Of a stretch of DNA of 64,000 nt, positions 58,221 through 64,000 are shown piece after piece. The stretch spans positions 1,898,501 to 1,962,500 of the forward strand of contig OZ037766.1 of NCBI GenBank assembly GCA_964035545.1. Direction: 5' to 3'. Positions within the stretch are counted from its first letter, which is position 1. Each line of letters opens with the position of its first letter. This DNA is from Bugula neritina. Lineage: Eukaryota > Bryozoa > Gymnolaemata > Cheilostomatida > Bugulidae. Position numbers and translations under genes: made by a program. The notes under the pieces are model-generated. The model was not told the origin of the DNA and did no database searches. It was given only the letters and a program-made list of their open reading frames with translations.

Positions 58221-61200
58221 ATGTATCTATCAGCTACCATTTTTGTTATTCTCTCCCAGATTTTGGCTGCAAGTACGGAGGAGATAACTCTTAAACTGGT
58301 TGGAGGGTAAGTATTGAAGTATTATTTTAAATACTACTTGTTTGAAAATGCTTACCTTAAAACACTTTTTAAATTAAAAATTCTACACTTTTCATAATTT
58401 TTTAAAATATGTTTGGGCGAGCGATGTGGTATAAGTTTGGATTTCTAACCGCTAATCATGATAAACATTAAATCAGGTGAATGAACCCATCTTATGCAAT
58501 GTGAAGCATACTGCTTTACTTAGGTGCTCCACTATGTGTTATATTTCTCTCACATTATAATAACATACATCAGGGATATTGCTGCACTTTTCCTGAAAAT
58601 GCTGTAACTGGCTAATTGTGTAGTGCTAAATAATCTATGGCTATGGCAGTTACAATAGAATAGTGTTTCTTTTTTAAATTTGCTCACAAACTTTTTGTTT
58701 GTGGTGAATTTTTAGAGAAAATAAAGTAAAAACTCTCTGAAGTGTTGCAATGGATTTGCATGTGTAGCCTAGAATTTTCAAACATCCCTTTTTACATCAG
58801 GAAACATTTTCCTAAAGAAACGCCAGCTCAATGGGCCCTTTGTTTGCGCCCCACTTTGCATAGTGTACACCACTGGCTTTGTACTGACTATAAACTTCTC
58901 TCATTGCTTTAGAGTATATGAGGGAAATGTGCTGGTGAAAAGGGGGTCTGAATGGGGTCTCGTATGCGATGATGAGTGGGACATTGAAGATGGTAACGTC
59001 ATCTGTCGTCAGCTGGGACTGGGAAAAGCTGTTGGCATAACAAAGTATAACAAATATGGCTCCAGTTTAACAGGTCGGTATATGATAATATACATACAGT
59101 ATACGTATTGTATAATATCATATATATACAGTCTACGTATTGTATAATATCATATATATACAGTCTACGTATTGTATAATATCATATAGTATACAGTCTA
59201 CGAATTGTATAATATCATATAGTATACAGTCTACATATTGTATGATATCATATAGTGTACATTCTTTGAAAGATTGCGAGATAATGGGTATTGTCAGTTG
59301 GACAGGTTTGATAAACTCTTACATCACTTCCTTTAGCCTTAGACCTAAATATATTCCTTGGGAACTACATGTTGCTGCCTATTGGCTGATGCCATAGAAA
59401 ACAAGGAACAATCTATAAACAACTTGTGTTGTTCTGTGTAGTTCAACAAATATCCCTGTAAATATATATGTTGGCTTTATTCTTGTCTCTATGCAACTAG
59501 CTGACATGTAAAATCTTAAAGCAGTTTTCCTATTAACTTCTTCCTTAATCACGTGTGTTTTGAAACCATTTTATGCTGCCAAAACAACTGATGACGTAAA
59601 GAAGCACGCCTTGGAACAAAAGACAGTCCAGTGTATTATATAAGCTGGTCATAGCAGACGTCTGTTACATCTAGCTCTGTTTACTTCTCCAACTCTTAGC
59701 TGAATAGCCATTAGACCTAGTTGTTAAACCTGCTAAATGATTTAATGCAGAAATTTCTTTCAGGGTATATTTGGTTTCAATTATAGAACATTGAGTAGAT
59801 TTATAGGTTAATAAATTTAATGTTGTTAGGTATCTATTTACCTAATCAATAAAATTTCATTTAAATTCATTCAATAAAATTTCATTTAAATTTTTTCAAT
59901 AACATTTTATTTAAATTCATTCAATAAAATTAAGTTTTAAATTCATTCAATAAAGTTTCATTTGAATTCATTCAATAAAATTAAGTTTTAATTTGATTTG
60001 TAAAATATTATATAATTCAAGGTTTTATTGAGTCTGAGACTACTGATTTGTCACGTGTTTCTACCTGCGTTTCTGCCTGCTATTGTTCTACTTGGGCGTG
60101 GAAGCTGAGTTTAGTGACTTGTTCGGATGAAGGCGTTGATTACTCCCAGTCGGGGTAAATGCCGGGGATGATTGGGAGAGCTGAGTTTGACCTTTGCTGT
60201 TGTATTTGGCCTCTGATTCTGTAATATAATTGTTTCATTGATTGCTGTGGGATGATCAATAGACTAGCATGTGGTTACACTTACATCACATACGTACAGT
60301 GATATACTTACATCACATACGTACAGTGATATACTTACATCACATACGTACAGTGATATACTTACATCACATACGTACAGTGATATACTTACATCACATA
60401 CGTACAGTGATATACTTACATCACATACGTACAGTGATACACTTACATCACATACGTACAGTGATACACGTACAGCAATACTCTGGAATAAGGTATACTT
60501 CAGAATAAGATATACTATTGAATAGTATATCTTATATTCCATGAATTCTATGAATATAATATATACAACATACAGTGTATGTAGGCCTATAAAACTTATA
60601 TAGAATATGGCAGAGTATACTGTAAATATATAAGTCTGTAATATACAATATATGTACCCAGTGTACATACAACTACTATCTGGTGATGTGTAGGTGTTAT
60701 TTGATGTCACATGACACAGTTATTCTGCATTTTCGTTTTAATGTATTTTTGTTTGTTTTTCAATAATTTTACTTAATTTATGTTCCGTGGGCCAATTGAA
60801 CTCATTTCAAGACATATACTTTTACTATGCGGTGCATATGTAGAGTATGTACTCTTACTGCAAACTCTAGCAGTATAGATAATGAAAATAGAAATGGTGT
60901 ATATCTGTTATATAAACACCTGGACACCCATATTAGCAGCTTTGATAACTCAAACCATCAAAAGGAGTTTGGCATTTAGTCTAGGGTCTAACTATTTCAA
61001 GTTGAGCTTTATATAGACTGCAATTGCTATTACGTAATAACAACAGTAATAATAACCACACTCTGTGCAAGTATGGTTAATTATATTAATTGCTGTGTGT
61101 TTTCCAAGGTGTTCATTTCTTTGATATGCTGTAGTTACTATAATTTCTCCTAATATACTCCAGCTCCAAAGGCTCCTTGTTTTTCTCATTCTCCTCTCAG

Positions 61201-63879
61201 AGTATTTTATCTCATACTAGCAGAAGTGTTTGTGTGGTTAGACAACTCCCACTCTTAGAGGGAAAATCAGTTCCTCATTGAAGAGCTAAGTGATGAAATA
61301 GATGTCGACAATGAAACTCTGAGACAGTATATAATCAGTAGCTGTGTTTAATGATGCAACTGATTTCCTTATGTGTCATTTCTTCTTGCAATGAAGCTTT
61401 GTGTTGAACGGGATTATGGGAAATTGTTAAATACTAAAATGTTGTTCAAATGCTACAGTTTTCAGTTTATGAGCAGCTGCAAAGCTTTGCCTTTCTTTGT
61501 GTTAAGAGGTAGCAAATAGTCAGCATAGACTCTTGATTAGTAATTGTCTTCTCTTTATAGCTAAATAAGTTGCCTTTTACACACAATTGACTTGACTTGG
61601 TTAATTGATGTTCAATAAACTTTGATTCATATGAGATCACAAATCATTATAAATACTTCTCATGACACCCCTGTGGTCAGAAACCCCCTAAATACTTCCT
61701 CTTACACTCCTGTGGTCAGAAACCCCTAAATACTTCCTCTTACACTCCTGTGGTTAGAAAGTCAGGATGAGTCATCTTCTAAACTCTAAACCATTCTCTT
61801 TATTCAAACATTTAATATCTCTAACCTCTATCAATAGATCCTCTGCATAAATTGAATTCTAATATATGCAGACGAACTCTGTGTGCAGATGAACTCTGTG
61901 TGCAGATGAACTCTGTCTGCAGACAAACTCTGTGTGCAGACGAACTCTGTGCGCAGATAAACTTTGTGTGCAGATGATCTCTGTGTGCAGACGAACTCTG
62001 TGCGCAGATAAACTTTGTGTGCAGATGATCTCTGTGTGCAGACGGACTCTGTGTGCAGAGGAACTCTGTGTGCAGATGATATCTGTGTGCAGACGGACTC
62101 TGTATGCAGACGAACTCTATATGAAAACTTATTTTTTCCTCTATTTATTTGAAAATTCACCACATACACATAGCTAATAGTTATACCATGTTCAGTATTT
62201 CCCTCATCTCAAACACTCGCTGTTACTAGCTGTTGTTTCTTTTTGCAGACTACAAGATATTCCTAGATGACGTAAAATGTCAAGGTCACGAGCACAACCT
62301 GGGTTCCTGCATGCACAGAGAGTGGATGGTCAGCAACTGCAACACTATTGAGGCTGCCGGAGTCGTGTGCGAAGGAGAAAGTGGGGAGGATGACCTCAAC
62401 CTGAAGATTGTGGCCTCTCACGGTGATGACCAGGTGGAGGTAACTTTTACTTGAAAATCTTAGAGTATACTTATCTTGAAGTTTATGACTTGAAGTTTAT
62501 GACTTGAAGTTTATGACTTGAAGTTTATGACTTGAAATTGATTACTAAAAGTTGATGACTTGAAGTTTATGACTTGACTTGACTTAACTTGGATGACTTG
62601 TATTTGACATATCATTAAAACTTTAAGTTTTTATTTACTTGAATCAATTTATTATGTTCACAGGATAGCAGCATAGACCCGTCTCCTCCAAGTGTCACTG
62701 CGAGCGAGGTAGAGAGGGTAGAGGAGCCAGCCGTAAGATCTAGATATAGCCAGAGGACCTTAGATATACTTGCGAGGGCTAGAGAGTTACTGAATAACCC
62801 TTCTTTCTTGGCAGATAGATTCCCAGATGTACCATCGGAGTAAGTTATGAGCTAAATGCAGACAACGGGCTGTTAGTTGGTTGTTGTAAGACTTGGTGCT
62901 AAGGCTATATATAGTTATCTGTAATATTAGTCTTTATATCAATAATATCTTGAATATTGTAAGATTTTATTTTATTTATTGTCTAAGATTTCATGAATAG
63001 CGTTTCCAATTTCAATTTTAAACCTTTTACTACATTCTCACTATAATACCGAGCCTACCATATATGCAGCTATACCAATACTAGTCCTGTACACCCTGCA
63101 GCTGTGGCATGACAATATTTGTTCTATCATATAGCCCAGTCACCAGTGAGCCAGAATCCAGCAGTACAGTTGCTGTAGCTGCCGCCCAACCTGATCACGG
63201 CGCTGCCGCCCAACCTGATCACCCTGCTGCCCAACCTGACCACCACGCTGCCGGCCAACCTGACCACCACGCTGCCGCTCTGGAGGGGAGATCCGGCTCA
63301 TTCAGTGTGGAGGATGTCAACCCGGCACCAGTTGTTCCCCGGGAGGTCACGGCTGACGAGGTTCACCAGGTGTGTTAGCCTGAACTATCTTAAAGGTGTC
63401 ATGTTGAAGTTGTGTCCACATGACCTGCCAGGTTCCACTCAGCTATCTATACTGATGTGGTTACTTTGGCTAATGTGTTCCCCACCCCTCCCCCCACCCG
63501 CCACTTGTTGCCTGTTATCTCTCAGGCTACACTGTGTGTAAATCTTTTCTATGGGACAATTGGTGGGTGCAAGTTTCTTAGTACTTGTAATGCGTACACA
63601 ATTTAATATATATGCTTGAAACATATTGTACATTGTTTTCTCGAAAGAGTTCAGGTGGTGTGACAATAGAATAGTTATATTCAGTTCCCTACGTGATGTC
63701 AGTGCCTACTGCTTACTTCACACCTGTTCTGGTGCTCAGGTAAGCTCCCTCTGACACCAGAGAGCTACAAACTCTCCAGTATGATGTACAGCTTTATAAT
63801 AAATTCTCAATACTTGCAGATAGAAGACGTGTTGACGGAGATGAGAGCTAAAAGTGATCAGCCATTATCTCCCCCTGCT
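58221..63879 (+). CDS. SRCR-domain protein, partial at the right edge
   Basis: Exons 58221-58306, 58913-59073, 62249-62439, 62664-62839, 63135-63369 and 63820-63879; 303 codons so far, phases consistent, open to the right. It starts with a signal peptide, MYLSATIFVILSQILAAS. Residues 24-124 form one SRCR domain: LKLVGG, EWGLVCDDEWDIEDGNVICR, QLGLGKAVG, FLDDVKCQGHEHNLGSC and EAAGVVC. Six cysteines and a domain split over two exons are the marks of group A SRCR domains. Downstream is a charged helix (TLDILARARELLNNPSFLAD), then four copies of AQPDH-A/H residues at 221-249 and an acidic stretch. SRCR proteins are secreted or surface receptors, often in host defence. No membrane segment is seen yet; it could lie beyond the window. 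The GTAAGC donor at 63880 shows that more exons follow. Confidence 0.88.
59085..59262. repeat. About 31-36-bp AT-rich tandem repeat at the exon 2 donor
   Basis: Five imperfect copies of a unit with TACAGTCTACGTATTGTATA start 12 bp after the SRCR exon 2 donor. Confidence 0.9.
59395..59630 (+). repeat. Dispersed repeat, copy 2
   Basis: Counterpart of 56185-56430 in the same orientation, inside intron 2 of the SRCR gene. It is followed at 59636 by ATTATATAAG, a second TATA-like sequence. Confidence 0.65.
59855..59985. repeat. About 30-bp ATTCATTCAATAAAATT repeat
   Basis: Four to five diverged copies, each containing AATAAA or AATAAC. Intron 2 of the SRCR gene. Confidence 0.88.
60277..60476. 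repeat. 27-bp minisatellite, about 7 units
   Basis: Near-identical units with ACTTACATCACATACGTACA. The 27-bp period keeps frames open on both strands by chance. Intron 2 of the SRCR gene. Confidence 0.96.
61660..61760. repeat. About 37-bp tandem repeat, 3 units
   Basis: Copies of CACTCCTGTGGTCAGAAACC with CTAAATACTTCCTCTTA between them. Intron 2 of the SRCR gene. Confidence 0.9.
61866..62125. repeat. About 17-bp CTCTGTGTGCAGA repeat
   Basis: About 15 copies of GAACTCTGTGTGCAGAT with a secondary two-unit period (AACTTTGTGTGCAGATGATC). It ends about 120 bp before the SRCR exon 3 acceptor; each unit contains a GTGCAG acceptor-like sequence. Confidence 0.95.
62470..62590. repeat. 14-bp ACTTGAAGTTTATG repeat
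   Basis: About eight copies, decaying to the right, in the intron after SRCR exon 3. Confidence 0.93.
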
Positions 63880-64000
63880 GTAAGCTATAACCACACTATC
63901 TGTTACACTGAGCCTGTGTCTAGTTTGTAGAGCTCCTACTTAACATTTCCTATTCGTTCCTCGTCTATTTTTAGCTTATCTAATATTAGATCATCAAATT

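Noticed and set aside
60264-60710. SLYVCDVSI-repeat frames on both strands
   Set aside because: By-product of the 27-bp minisatellite in SRCR intron 2.

Overview
The window is nuclear DNA from an AT-rich, intron-rich animal genome. Genes have many short exons with GT-AG introns, AATAAA signals and TATA boxes, and unusually many minisatellites sit in introns and between genes. The gene set (SRCR receptor, CASTOR arginine-sensor homologue, TPD52, Rpp14, a ZAD-type zinc-finger protein, a domesticated T6SS-type amidase homologue) is metazoan. Nothing here fixes the phylum; an invertebrate is likely, and a sponge or another early or lophotrochozoan lineage would fit. All gene models below were built by eye from splice sites, reading phase and remembered family sequences.

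Layout: 1-4.4 kb has no recognised gene and holds a 57-unit 21-bp minisatellite. An ankyrin-repeat gene lies on the minus strand (sure exons 13453 to 9425; probable last exons at 5164-5054 and 4817-4536). An Rpp14/Pop5-family RNase P subunit gene follows at 16667-14812 (-). AT-rich low-complexity DNA fills 16.7-19.3 kb. At 23511-19565 (-) is a secreted homologue of the bacterial type VI amidase effector Tae4, with its signal peptide on a separate exon and both expected catalytic residues replaced. At 30806-25017 (-) is a complete eight-exon CASTOR1/GATSL3-like gene whose first and fourth introns each carry a copy of a 165-bp terminal-inverted-repeat element.

From 34329 to 39866 (+) is a TPD52-family gene with two microexons, convergent with a small three-helix membrane protein gene at 41529-40499 (-). 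From 44503 to 49648 (+) is a 503-residue protein with an N-terminal ZAD-like Cys4 module and four C2H2/C2HC-type fingers, convergent with a PEX39/C6orf226-like gene at 51246-50983 (-). A two-exon gene of unknown function with a GC-AG intron lies at 53273-52192 (-). A 5'-truncated non-LTR retrotransposon with an open reverse-transcriptase C-terminus sits at about 54.7-55.65 kb. From 58221 (+) to beyond the right edge runs a secreted or membrane protein with one group-A SRCR domain.

The genes look like unrelated neighbours rather than a pathway. The possible immune-facing members are the Tae4-like protein and the SRCR protein. The most unusual object is the Tae4-like gene: a horizontally acquired peptidoglycan amidase fold, given a eukaryotic signal peptide and introns, and apparently no longer catalytic. 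The CASTOR homologue also lacks several residues that contact arginine in the human protein.
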